Notes under the pieces: model-generated
Database searches by the model: none
What the model was told of the DNA's origin: nothing
What the model saw: only the letters and a program-made list of their open reading frames with translations
Position numbers and translations under genes: made by a program
From: Gemmatimonadota bacterium
GTDB taxonomy: Bacteria > Gemmatimonadota > Gemmatimonadetes > Gemmatimonadales > GWC2-71-9
DNA: 7,093 nt
Reading direction: 5' to 3'
Assembly (NCBI GenBank): GCA_003221985.1
Contig: QHUQ01000275.1
Coordinates: forward strand, 1-7,093
Part shown: positions 1-6,257 of the stretch, piece by piece
Layout of the letters: each line of letters opens with the position of its first letter
Position numbering within the stretch: the first letter of the stretch is position 1

Positions 1-13
1 GATTCTGTAGGCT

Positions 14-44
14 GGGCCCGCGGACGTCGCGGGCCCTTTCTTTT
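14..44 (+). terminator. Intrinsic terminator just before the symporter gene
   Basis: A perfect 9-bp stem (GGGCCCGCG at 14-22, CGCGGGCCC at 28-36) with a 5-base loop is followed by the T-rich tail TTTCTTTT (37-44). This is a textbook rho-independent terminator for + strand transcription. It probably ends an upstream gene lying mostly outside the window; a TAG at 8-10 could be that gene's stop codon. The tail ends only six bases before the symporter ATG, so the hairpin could also act as an attenuator for that gene. Confidence 0.8.
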
Positions 45-50
45 CTAGTC

Positions 51-1523
51 ATGCGTCCGCTCGACGTTGTTGTCATCTTCGCGTATTTCACCGCCGTCAT
101 TGTGTTCGGCCTGCTCCTGGCCGGACGGCAACGCGACGCATCCGATTATTTTCTCGGGCATCGGGGCCTCCCCTGGTGGGCCCTCATGTTTTCCGTGGTC
201 GCGACCGAGACGTCCGCGCTCACCGTCATTTCCGTGCCGGGCCTCGCGGCGCGCGGGGACCTCACCTTTCTCCAGATCGCCTTTGGGTATCTCCTCGGTC
301 GCATCGGCGTCGCGGCGCTGCTGCTGCCCGGCTACTTCGAAGGCACGCAGGATACGGCCTATCAGCGGCTCGAGCACCGTTTCGGGCGAGTCGCCCGGCG
401 CACCGCATCCGGCGTGTTTCTGCTGACGCGCGCCCTCGCCGACTGCGTCCGCATCTTCGCCACGGCAATCCCCCTGGCCATTATCACGCACTGGAGTCTG
501 CCGGTCGGGATCGCGGCAATCGGGTGCGTCACACTGGTGTACACGTGGGTCGGCGGACTCCGCGCCGTCGTCTGGGTGGACGTCATCCAGCTCGGCGTCT
601 ATCTGCTCGGCGGGATCGCGACGCTGATCGTCGCCACGCATAGCGCCGGTGGTGTCGAAGCTTTCGGGCGTGCATGGGACGCGAGTAAGCTCACGGCAGT
701 TGATTTTTCGTTCTCGCTCACGAAGACCTATACATTCTGGGGCGGACTGATCGGCGGGGCGCTGTTGTCGGCGGCGTCGCACGGCACCGATCACCTGATC
801 GTGCAGCGGCTGCTCGCGGCGCGGAACCTCAAGGATGCGCAGCGTGCCCTCATCGGATCCGGTCTGTTCATCATCGTGCAGTTCGCACTATTCCTGCTGG
901 TGGGAACGAGCCTCTGGCTGGCGGGAGCGGATCAGCCCGGCATGCGCGGTGATGCGATCTATCCCACCTTCATCGTCACACACCTCCCCGGCGGCATCGC
1001 CGGGCTCGCGGTTGGCGGGATTCTGGCGGCGGCCATGAGCAGCCACGCGTCGGCGGTGAACTCGCTCGCTTCCGCCTCGACGCATGACTTCTATGCGCCG
1101 CTGACAGGCCGTCAGGACCCTGCGCAGCTGTTGCGGGTGGGACGCTGGCTCACGCTCGTCTGGACCGTCATTCTCGTCGCCGGCGCGATCGCATTCCGTG
1201 ATCAGAACACACCCGTCGTGCAGCTCGCGCTCAGCATTGCCTCGCTGACCTACGGATCGCTCCTGGGCACCTACATCCTCGGTGGTGTCTGGCCGCGCGC
1301 CCGGCAGATCGATGTCATCATCGCGTTGATCGTGAGCATCGTCGTGATGGCCCCGATCGTTCTCGGCGCGGTGATTCCGCACTTCCCCGTGCATTGGCTC
1401 CCCGGTCTCGCGTGGCCGTGGTATGTGCCACTGGGAACGGCGGTGACGGTGGCGGTGGGGATGGTTTCGTCATTCGTGGGGAGCGACGGAAGGACGGAAG
1501 GACGGAACGTTCATGTCAGCTGA
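51..1523 (+). CDS. Sodium:solute symporter (SSS family), possibly amino-sugar uptake
   Basis: This is a 490-residue inner-membrane protein of the SSS family (LeuT fold, usually about 13 helices), which couples solute import to the sodium gradient. Visible hallmarks are an N-terminal helix from about residue 4, SDYFLGHRGLPWW (31-43), VGGLRAVVWVDVIQ (167-180), SHGTDHLIVQRLLAARN (243-259) and AAAMSSHASAVNSLASAS (326-343), whose Ser330-Ser331 pair falls where the family's Na2 sodium site lies. The length is normal. The ATG at 51 fits because the first helix begins directly after it, yet no Shine-Dalgarno sequence precedes it; a terminator tail does. The last residues (about 479-490) are encoded by an inverted repeat and are probably not part of the fold. 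The stop overlaps the kinase start by 11 bases, implying co-transcription. The substrate cannot be read from sequence; an amino sugar or muropeptide sugar is inferred from the neighbouring kinase. Confidence 0.93.
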   Translation: MRPLDVVVIFAYFTAVIVFGLLLAGRQRDASDYFLGHRGLPWWALMFSVVATETSALTVISVPGLAARGDLTFLQIAFGYLLGRIGVAALLLPGYFEGTQDTAYQRLEHRFGRVARRTASGVFLLTRALADCVRIFATAIPLAIITHWSLPVGIAAIGCVTLVYTWVGGLRAVVWVDVIQLGVYLLGGIATLIVATHSAGGVEAFGRAWDASKLTAVDFSFSLTKTYTFWGGLIGGALLSAASHGTDHLIVQRLLAARNLKDAQRALIGSGLFIIVQFALFLLVGTSLWLAGADQPGMRGDAIYPTFIVTHLPGGIAGLAVGGILAAAMSSHASAVNSLASASTHDFYAPLTGRQDPAQLLRVGRWLTLVWTVILVAGAIAFRDQNTPVVQLALSIASLTYGSLLGTYILGGVWPRARQIDVIIALIVSIVVMAPIVLGAVIPHFPVHWLPGLAWPWYVPLGTAVTVAVGMVSSFVGSDGRTEGRNVHVS

Positions 1524-1558
1524 GTCGCCTTCCGTTCCGTCATCCCGTCCTTCCGTCG
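1484..1558. repeat. Inverted repeat spanning the symporter/kinase junction
   Basis: Arms at 1484-1509 and 1533-1558 pair over 26 bases with two mismatches (1498/1544 and 1500/1542). The 23-base loop holds both the kinase ATG (1513) and the symporter stop (1521-1523). The left arm is built from three tandem copies of an octamer, GACGGAAG, GACGGAAG, GACGGAAC (1485-1508). In mRNA it would form a strong hairpin burying the purine-rich stretch that could act as the kinase ribosome-binding site. The element codes for the unconserved C-terminus of the symporter and N-terminus of the kinase, which suggests it inserted into or grew at the junction. Confidence 0.85.
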
Positions 1559-2466
1559 TCTTACTTGGCATTGACTGCGGTGGCTCCCATACCGCGGTTG
1601 TCGTGGGAGACCTCCAGGGCCGCATTCTCGCGCGCGCCGAAGGTCCCGGCTCGGCGATGCGGCCCGGCGGGGCAGAACGCTCGGCGGCCGTCATCCTCGA
1701 CGTCGCGCGGCGCGCGGCGACGCAGGCCCAGATCGCCCTCCCCGCGGCCGTGGCGCTGGTCGGGGCCGCCGGTGCCGGTCGCGCGCCGGAGCAGGAGGCG
1801 CTGGCCGCCGCCATCGCCACCGCCGGGGTCGCGGAGCACGTGGAGGTGCGCGGCGACATCGAGGTCGCGTTGGCGGCGGCGTTCGGCGACGGACCCGGCA
1901 TCCTGATCAATGCCGGCACCGGTTCGATCGCCTATGCCCGCGGGCCGGATGGCCGGCTGCACCGCGCCGGTGGCCACGGCTGGCAGCTCGGCGACGAAGG
2001 CGGCGGCTATTGGATGGGGCGTCGCGCACTCGCGGCGGCCGCGCGCGCGCACGACGGCCTCGAGGAATCCTCCACCCTGCTGGAGCGGTTGCTGGTCGCG
2101 TTGGGATTGCAGAGGTTCGACGATCTGATCCGCTGGACCGCGACCGCAACGCCGGCGCAGGTCGCTGCGCTCGCGCCGCATGTCCTGAATGCCGCGCGCG
2201 AGGGCGAGATCGTCGCCCAGCGAATCATCGCCGATGCGGCGCTCGAGCTGTCCCAGCTGGTGCGTGTGTTGACGCGCCGTTTTCCGGAAACCGACACCAT
2301 CAAGCTGGCCACGACGGGCGGGCTGTTGCGTCCCGGGTCGCCGCTGCTCACGGCGCTCCGCACCAATCTCGCGGCCAATTTGCCGCGCACGCGTCTGTCA
2401 TCCGAAGGCGGCAGCGCGGTCGACGCGCCGGTGGGCGCGCTGCGGCTCGCGGCAAAACTACTCTAG
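1513..2466 (+). CDS. BadF/BadG-type sugar kinase, GlcNAc/MurNAc kinase-like
   Basis: This 317-residue cytoplasmic kinase has the ASKHA (actin-like) ATPase fold and probably phosphorylates an N-acetylated amino sugar such as GlcNAc or MurNAc. Motifs in order: phosphate-1 loop GIDCGGSHT (19-27); GDIEVALAAAFG (114-125), whose Asp115 is the likely catalytic base; phosphate-2 loop NAGTGSIAY (133-141); the family's GGHGWQLGDEGGGYWMGRRA (153-172); and an adenosine-motif-like TTGGLLR near the C-terminus. Length is typical of BadF/BadG/BcrA/BcrD-domain kinases. The ATG at 1513 is the only plausible start, since no ATG, GTG or TTG lies in frame before the phosphate-1 loop. The first roughly 15 residues (Ser/Pro-rich) come from the inverted repeat and are not conserved family sequence. 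It overlaps the symporter gene, suggesting a transport-then-phosphorylate pair. The activator-ATPase branch of the family is less likely because the GWQLGDEG signature is kinase-like. Confidence 0.88.
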   Translation: MSAESPSVPSSRPSVVLLGIDCGGSHTAVVVGDLQGRILARAEGPGSAMRPGGAERSAAVILDVARRAATQAQIALPAAVALVGAAGAGRAPEQEALAAAIATAGVAEHVEVRGDIEVALAAAFGDGPGILINAGTGSIAYARGPDGRLHRAGGHGWQLGDEGGGYWMGRRALAAAARAHDGLEESSTLLERLLVALGLQRFDDLIRWTATATPAQVAALAPHVLNAAREGEIVAQRIIADAALELSQLVRVLTRRFPETDTIKLATTGGLLRPGSPLLTALRTNLAANLPRTRLSSEGGSAVDAPVGALRLAAKLL

Positions 2467-3828
2467 ATACTTGGGCCGACCTCGCCCTCACGGCGCACCC
2501 GGCTGTGCCGCACACTATACAGGAAATAGATCGCGATGCCGATCCCCATCCACAGACCAAACCGCAGCCAGGTGAGCAGCGGCAGATTGTACATCAGGTA
2601 GAAACAGAACGCGGCCGACACAATCGGCAGCACAGGAACCCACGGCGTCTTGAACGGGCGCGGGCGACTTGGGTCACGGCGGCGCAGCACGATGATGCCA
2701 ACTGCCACGATTACGAACGCGAACAGGGTACCGATGTTGGTCAGTTCGAGCACCCAGCCGATTGGTGCGAACGCCGCCGAGACGGCCACGAAGATCCCCG
2801 TGATGATGGTCGTGACGTGGGGTGTCTTGTACTTGGGGTGGATCTTGGACCGCCCAGTCGGCGTGAATGTATTGCAACGCGACAGCGAGCGGATCGGGGA
2901 CGTTGAGCTGGTCCCAGGGAATGATGCCGGTGAGCACCAGGGCAATCGCGATGTACAGCGCGGTACAGATGATGAGCGACCAGATGATCCCCCGCGGAAT
3001 GTCGCGCTGCGGATTGCGCGCTTCTTCGGAGGCGGTACTGACGGCATCGAACCCGATATACGAGAAGAAGATGATGGCGGCGCCGACGCTGATCCCCTTG
3101 ATGCCATTCGGCGCGAAGGCAGGCGTCGTCCACTGCCCAGGCTTCACATAGTTCAACCCGACGATCAGGAAGAGTCCGATGATGGCCACCTTGATCACGA
3201 CCATCATGGTGTTCACCCACGCCGATTCCTTCGTCCCGATCACCAGCACGCCGGTGATGATGGCTACGATCACCAGGGCGGGAAGGTTGAACACGATCGG
3301 GATTGGGCCAAGGTGCGGGGCGGCAGCGACGAGGTCGGGATTGTGCAGCGCCGTGCGTAGATCGGTCACCAACCAGCGCGGTAGCTCGAGCCCCAGGCCT
3401 CTCAGCAGCGAATCGAAGTAGCCCGCCCAGCCGATCGCCACGGCGACATTTCCGACCGCGTACTCCAGAATCAGATCCCAGCCGATGATCCACGCGAAGA
3501 GCTCCCCCAGCGTGGCGTACGCATACGTGTACGCGCTACCGGAGATGGGGATCATCGCGGCGAATTCGGAATACGTGATCGCGGCGAAGGCACTCGTCAC
3601 GCCGGCAAGAATGATGGAGATGTCGATGGCGGGCCCAGCCCCTACGTGACCCGAGTCGCCGCTGATCGCCGTCCCGATCGCTGCAAAGATGCCAGCGCCG
3701 ATGATGGCCCCGACGCCGAGAGCGGTGAGCTGGACCGGGCCGAGCGAGCGCCGCAGCCCGCCGCCCACCTCACCGTCGGCGATGCACTGGTCCACGGTCT
3801 TCCGGGCGAACAACTGTCCTCTGAGCAC
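2463..3828 (-). pseudogene. Amino-acid permease (APC superfamily, CAT/YfnA type), broken by an internal deletion and frameshift
   Basis: An inner-membrane amino-acid permease read in two frames. The first frame (3828 down to 2851, 326 residues) carries the APC signature GVGAIIGAGIF (38-48), AMIPISGSAYTYAYATLGEL (91-110) and FFSYIGFDAVSTASEEARN (254-272), ending in PDPLAVALQYIHADWA. The second frame (2849 down to the TAG at 2463, 128 residues) resumes with SKIHPKYKTPHVTTIITG and runs through the last helices. Family members have about 40-45 residues between these points, including one helix and the Gln-Arg-Ile-Phe/Ser-Arg-Asp-Gly loop; these are absent. The two pieces sum to about 454 residues against a usual 480-510. 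Unrepaired, the first frame reads on as nonsense to 2674. No other lesion is seen, so the loss is recent or an assembly error. The GTG start at 3828 has AGG about 8 bases upstream; a TTG at 3813 is an alternative. It follows a TonB-family gene by 35 bases and converges on the kinase. Confidence 0.85.
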
Positions 3829-3863
3829 GGAATCAACCTGCCTTGAGATGTGTGACGACGATG

Positions 3864-4625
3864 CTACGGAATGACGGTGACGCTCGCGACGTAATCGACG
3901 TGCCGTCCATCGCGGGTCGTCGCCGGGTTGAACAGGTATCCCATCATCCGTTCCGTGAACTCGCGGCGGTAGCCCGAGTCCCTGATGGGAGGAGTCACCT
4001 CGACCCGGGTGACGCGGCCTTCGGCGGTAACCCAGAACCGGACCTCGTGGCGCCGGCCCCGGGCTTCACGCGGTGCGCCCGGCGGCGGAAAAATCGTCCA
4101 GCGCGGCGAGGCGGGGAAAATATCACTCGCATTGCCGCCCGAGCCAGCGCCGGAATCGACCCCGACACCAGTCCCGGTGCCCGTGCCTCGCCCGCCTCCC
4201 GAACCCGGACCTTGCCCTGCCCCACCAGCCGTCCCGGCGCCCGTCCCGACCGCCGCCGACGGCGGCGGCGCGATGACGACGGCCGGCGGAGGCACCTCGA
4301 TCTTGACCGGCTCCGTGGCCGGGACGGCGATCGTGGGCACGGTGACTGCCGGTGGCTGTGGGATGTCGTGCGCCTGTGCCGCGGACGTTGCAGGCAACGC
4401 GAACCAGCTGACCGCCGGGCGCCCGCCCCCTCCCCCGCCCCCGCGTGGACCTGAGCCGCCGCCGCCTTCGAACAAGGCGGCGCCGCGCCACAGCACGAGG
4501 ACCGCGATGGTGAGGTGCGCGACGAACGACAGTGCGGTCGCCGGCCCTTCACGCCGCCGCGGCAGCGGCAGCGCGTAACTATCGAATACGGGACGAGAAT
4601 CGGAGGGCACGATGAATAGATACAC
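3864..4625 (-). CDS. TonB-family energy transducer with glycine-rich linker
   Basis: A 253-residue protein with TonB architecture: a short cytoplasmic tail, one N-terminal transmembrane helix (about 28-47), a long low-complexity periplasmic spacer and a C-terminal TonB-like domain (about 192-253). The helix contains SFVAH (33-37), matching the Ser-x3-His motif through which TonB couples to ExbB/ExbD. The spacer has poly-glycine runs (54-69), a Pro/Val-rich section (88-124) and a Gly/Thr repeat section (127-164). The C-terminal part shows HEVRFWVTAEGRVTRVEV and YLFNPATTRDGRHVDY, as expected of a TonB C-terminal domain, although the usual leading Tyr-Pro is not evident. The start is uncertain: GTG at 4625 lies three bases after the terminator T-tract without a Shine-Dalgarno sequence, and a second in-frame GTG is at 4610. 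It lies downstream of the exb operon terminator and 35 bases before the broken permease. It may be a second TonB using the same ExbB/ExbD motor, or a TonB-like protein of other function. Confidence 0.8.
   Translation of the reverse strand: MYLFIVPSDSRPVFDSYALPLPRRREGPATALSFVAHLTIAVLVLWRGAALFEGGGGSGPRGGGGGGGRPAVSWFALPATSAAQAHDIPQPPAVTVPTIAVPATEPVKIEVPPPAVVIAPPPSAAVGTGAGTAGGAGQGPGSGGGRGTGTGTGVGVDSGAGSGGNASDIFPASPRWTIFPPPGAPREARGRRHEVRFWVTAEGRVTRVEVTPPIRDSGYRREFTERMMGYLFNPATTRDGRHVDYVASVTVIP
4422..4442 (-). other. G-quadruplex motif in the tonB-like coding strand
   Basis: On the coding (-) strand four G-runs of 5, 5, 5 and 3 bases (4438-4442, 4432-4436, 4426-4430, 4422-4424) are separated by single bases. 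Single-base loops and long runs are the pattern known to favour very stable parallel G-quadruplexes, in DNA and in mRNA. The tract encodes part of the poly-glycine run of the TonB-like protein, so it may simply result from GGN codon use. Confidence 0.7.
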
Positions 4626-4628
4626 TGG

Positions 4629-4661
4629 AAAGAAAAACGGGGCATCGTTTCAGCCCCGTTT
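4629..4661 (-). terminator. Intrinsic terminator of the tonB-exbB-exbD operon
   Basis: On the - strand a 9-bp stem (4661-4653 pairing with 4643-4635, core AACGGGGC/GCCCCGTT) with a 9-base loop is followed by the tract TTTTTCTTT (4637-4629, partly in the stem). It lies about 60 bases after the exbD stop and is a good rho-independent terminator. Its tail ends three bases before the GTG assigned to the next gene. Confidence 0.8.
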
Positions 4662-4673
4662 CATGACGTTGCG

Positions 4674-4701
4674 GTAGGGCCGCAGCATGCTGCGCCCCTA
4701 C
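4674..4701. repeat. Palindrome of the GTAGGG...CCCTAC type
   Basis: A 28-base palindrome lies in the gap between exbD and its terminator. Outer arms GTAGGG (4674-4679) and CCCTAC (4696-4701) flank a perfect 14-base palindrome, CGCAGCATGCTGCG (4681-4694), with one C/C mismatch at 4680/4695. From memory, similar GTAGGGGC-type palindromes occur as dispersed intergenic repeats in various bacteria. Copy number here cannot be judged from a single window. Confidence 0.65.
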
Positions 4702-4720
4702 TCGTCCGCACCCGCGTCGA

Positions 4721-5146
4721 TCAATGTGCGGCTGGTTCCGCCGGCGTAAAGCCGATCACCTGCACGCCGGCGCCCTTCGCCACGTCCATCGCGCGGACGA
4801 TGTCGCCGTATTTGCGGTTCGGCGCCGACTTGATGAACAGCAGCTTGGCGGGACGTTGATCGTACAACTCGTGGAACTTTGCGTCGAGCTGCTCGAACGG
4901 TACCGGTTGCGTGTTGACCGCGTACGAGCCGTCGGGCTTCAGCTCCAGCACGATCTGATCGCTCTGCTGCTGCTTTTGCTTGGGCTGGTTCTTCTGCTCC
5001 GGCGGGACCTGCACATCGAAATCCCGCCGCGACAGCGGCAGGGTGATCATGAAGATGATGAGCAGCACCAGCAGCACGTCGATCATCGGCGTGACGTTGA
5101 TGTCCGCGCTCAGGCCGCTGCCGGAGCCTCCGCTTCCCATGGCCAT
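4721..5146 (-). CDS. exbD: ExbD/TolR family proton-channel subunit
   Basis: A 141-residue ExbD-family protein, of typical length. It has a short cytoplasmic tail, one transmembrane helix (about 20-37) and a periplasmic domain (about 45-141). The helix starts DINVTPMIDVLLVLLIIFMI, with Asp23 at the position of the essential proton-binding Asp25 of Escherichia coli ExbD. The periplasmic domain shows QIVLELKPDGSYAVN, LLFIKSAPNRKYGDIVRAMD and VQVIGFTP, all family-like. With ExbB it forms the inner-membrane motor that energises TonB. The ATG at 5146 follows the stop of the preceding exbD-like gene by three bases, with GGAG about 11 bases upstream; a second in-frame ATG lies two codons later. It is the last gene before the operon terminator. 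TolR is the alternative, but tonB at the head of the operon favours ExbD. Confidence 0.92.
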   Translation of the reverse strand: MAMGSGGSGSGLSADINVTPMIDVLLVLLIIFMITLPLSRRDFDVQVPPEQKNQPKQKQQQSDQIVLELKPDGSYAVNTQPVPFEQLDAKFHELYDQRPAKLLFIKSAPNRKYGDIVRAMDVAKGAGVQVIGFTPAEPAAH

Positions 5147-5149
5147 GGG

Positions 5150-5497
5150 TCAGTGCTCTCCGCGGGGCGCGCGTTCCTGCTCGGCAATGGCGCCGATCAC
5201 GCGTACTCCCGCCTTGCGGGCGATTTCGAGCCCCGTCTGCACGCGCCCGTACTCGATCCCTTCGTCCGCCTTGAGATAGAGAATCTTGTCCACCGTGCGG
5301 GTGGCGTACAGCGACGTCAGCTGCCCGGGCAGATCCTCGTCGCTGATGAAGCGCGGCCCGGTGTACTTGCCCGTCCGCGGATCAGTGATGTCGAGATAGA
5401 ACTTGCCGTCACGATCGATCCCCAGGCGGACTTCACCTTCCGTTTCCTCGCGCGAATCGGGATTCTTGGCGCGCGGAATCGACGCCTGGAACGCCAT
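5150..5497 (-). CDS. ExbD-like protein lacking the transmembrane helix (N-terminally truncated)
   Basis: Only 115 residues, matching the periplasmic domain of ExbD-type proteins: GEVRLGIDRDGKFYLDI (21-37), TRTVDKILYLKADEGIEYGR (67-86) and ARKAGVRVIGAIAE (93-106). Family members begin with a cytoplasmic tail and one helix carrying the proton-binding Asp (as in the neighbouring gene). Here that part is absent: the protein opens MAFQASIPRAKNPD, which resembles the stretch right after the helix. No signal peptide replaces it, so the product would stay in the cytoplasm and could not act in the proton channel. The ATG at 5497 lies seven bases after the exbB stop, with AAGGG about 13 bases upstream. 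No remnant of the helix is seen in any frame upstream, where intact exbB sequence lies. A precise in-frame loss of about 45-50 codons, real or from assembly, is the simplest reading. Confidence 0.8.
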   Translation of the reverse strand: MAFQASIPRAKNPDSREETEGEVRLGIDRDGKFYLDITDPRTGKYTGPRFISDEDLPGQLTSLYATRTVDKILYLKADEGIEYGRVQTGLEIARKAGVRVIGAIAEQERAPRGEH

Positions 5498-5504
5498 TTG
5501 GTCG

Positions 5505-6248
5505 CTATCCCTTGATCGGGCCGCTGGTCTGCGACGTCTTCTGGGTCTGGAATTCCTTGGTGAAGATCGACCGGCCGAACTCGCTGCCGACGCTCTTGAT
5601 GAGGTAGTCGATCAGCTCCTTCGATGTGTAGGTCATTTCCACCGTGAGGAAGTCGATCTTGGTGGCGAAATAGTTGTACAGCCACACCGCCGGAATCGCG
5701 ACGAGCAGACCGAACGCCGTCGTGATCAGCGCTTCCGCGACGCCGCCTGTGATCGCGACGGGCGAGCCCGAGCCACCCGACGCCGACATGCCTTGGAACG
5801 CCGTCACGATACCCATCGTCGTGCCGAGCAATCCGACGAACGGTGCGGTGGCGCCGGTCGTCGCCAGAATGCCGAGGCCGCGCTTCAGCTCGGCCGTGAT
5901 GATGAGCATCTGCCGCTCGACCGCCCGCTCGGCCGAGTTGATGTCGGCGGCTGTGATCGTCGCGCGGTCGCGCAGCAGCGGCTTCACCTCAGCGAGCGCC
6001 TCGCCCAGCACGCGCGCGACGTGACTCTTCTTGTTTTTCTCGGCCAGCGCGATGGCGCCGTCGAGCTGCTCCTCCTGCAGGTAGCGCGAGAACTCGGGCG
6101 CAAACTTGCGCGTCTCCTGCTGCGATTTTCTGAGGTAGATCTGCTTGGAAATGCTGACTGCCCACGACCAGGCCGACATGACGAACATGACGACCACAAT
6201 GCCTTTGGCGAACAAGCCCATCGACGCCCATAGATCAGCGTAACTCAT
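5505..6248 (-). CDS. exbB: ExbB (MotA/TolQ/ExbB proton channel family)
   Basis: A 247-residue inner-membrane protein of the ExbB/TolQ family, the pentameric stator of the TonB energy-transducing complex. Helix 1 is about 12-32, followed by a large cytoplasmic region (33-122) with a charged segment. Helix 2 (about 124-152) includes ATAPFVGLLGTTMGIVTAF and helix 3 (about 166-194) GGVAEALITTAFGLLVAIPA. Thr143, Glu172 and Thr177 sit where Thr148, Glu176 and Thr181 of E. coli ExbB line the proton path. A cytoplasmic tail runs to Gly247. The ATG at 6248 is well supported: GGGAGA lies five bases upstream and overlaps the tonB stop (gap of nine bases), so the two genes are translationally close. TolQ is the alternative, but the tonB neighbour argues for ExbB. 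Confidence 0.93.
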   Translation of the reverse strand: MSYADLWASMGLFAKGIVVVMFVMSAWSWAVSISKQIYLRKSQQETRKFAPEFSRYLQEEQLDGAIALAEKNKKSHVARVLGEALAEVKPLLRDRATITAADINSAERAVERQMLIITAELKRGLGILATTGATAPFVGLLGTTMGIVTAFQGMSASGGSGSPVAITGGVAEALITTAFGLLVAIPAVWLYNYFATKIDFLTVEMTYTSKELIDYLIKSVGSEFGRSIFTKEFQTQKTSQTSGPIKG

Positions 6249-6257
6249 CGTGTCTCC

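Noticed and set aside
45..794. Long open frame on the - strand across the symporter gene
   Set aside because: Its translation is low-complexity, Arg/Asp/Gly-rich and matches no fold; it is the antisense shadow of a clear SSS gene in GC-rich DNA.
1485..1508. CRISPR-like or phase-variable repeat array
   Set aside because: Only three 8-base units in direct contact, with no spacers. Length change by one unit would shift frame in principle, but the hairpin symmetry is the stronger explanation.
2838..2862. Programmed ribosomal frameshift in the permease
   Set aside because: There is no slippery heptamer, and a shift alone would not restore the roughly 40 missing conserved residues.
2650..3360. 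Long + strand open frame across the permease region
   Set aside because: The - strand carries unmistakable APC permease sequence; the + strand product is Asp/Gly/Arg-rich shadow sequence.
3843..4578. Overlapping + strand open frames opposite the TonB-like gene
   Set aside because: They arise from the complement of Gly/Pro-rich codons and lack any recognisable domain; the - strand has the helix and the TonB C-domain.
5317..5685. Alternative frame that might hold the missing ExbD helix
   Set aside because: The translation is polar and Arg/His-rich with no hydrophobic segment; it is an off-frame reading of exbB and the exbD-like gene.
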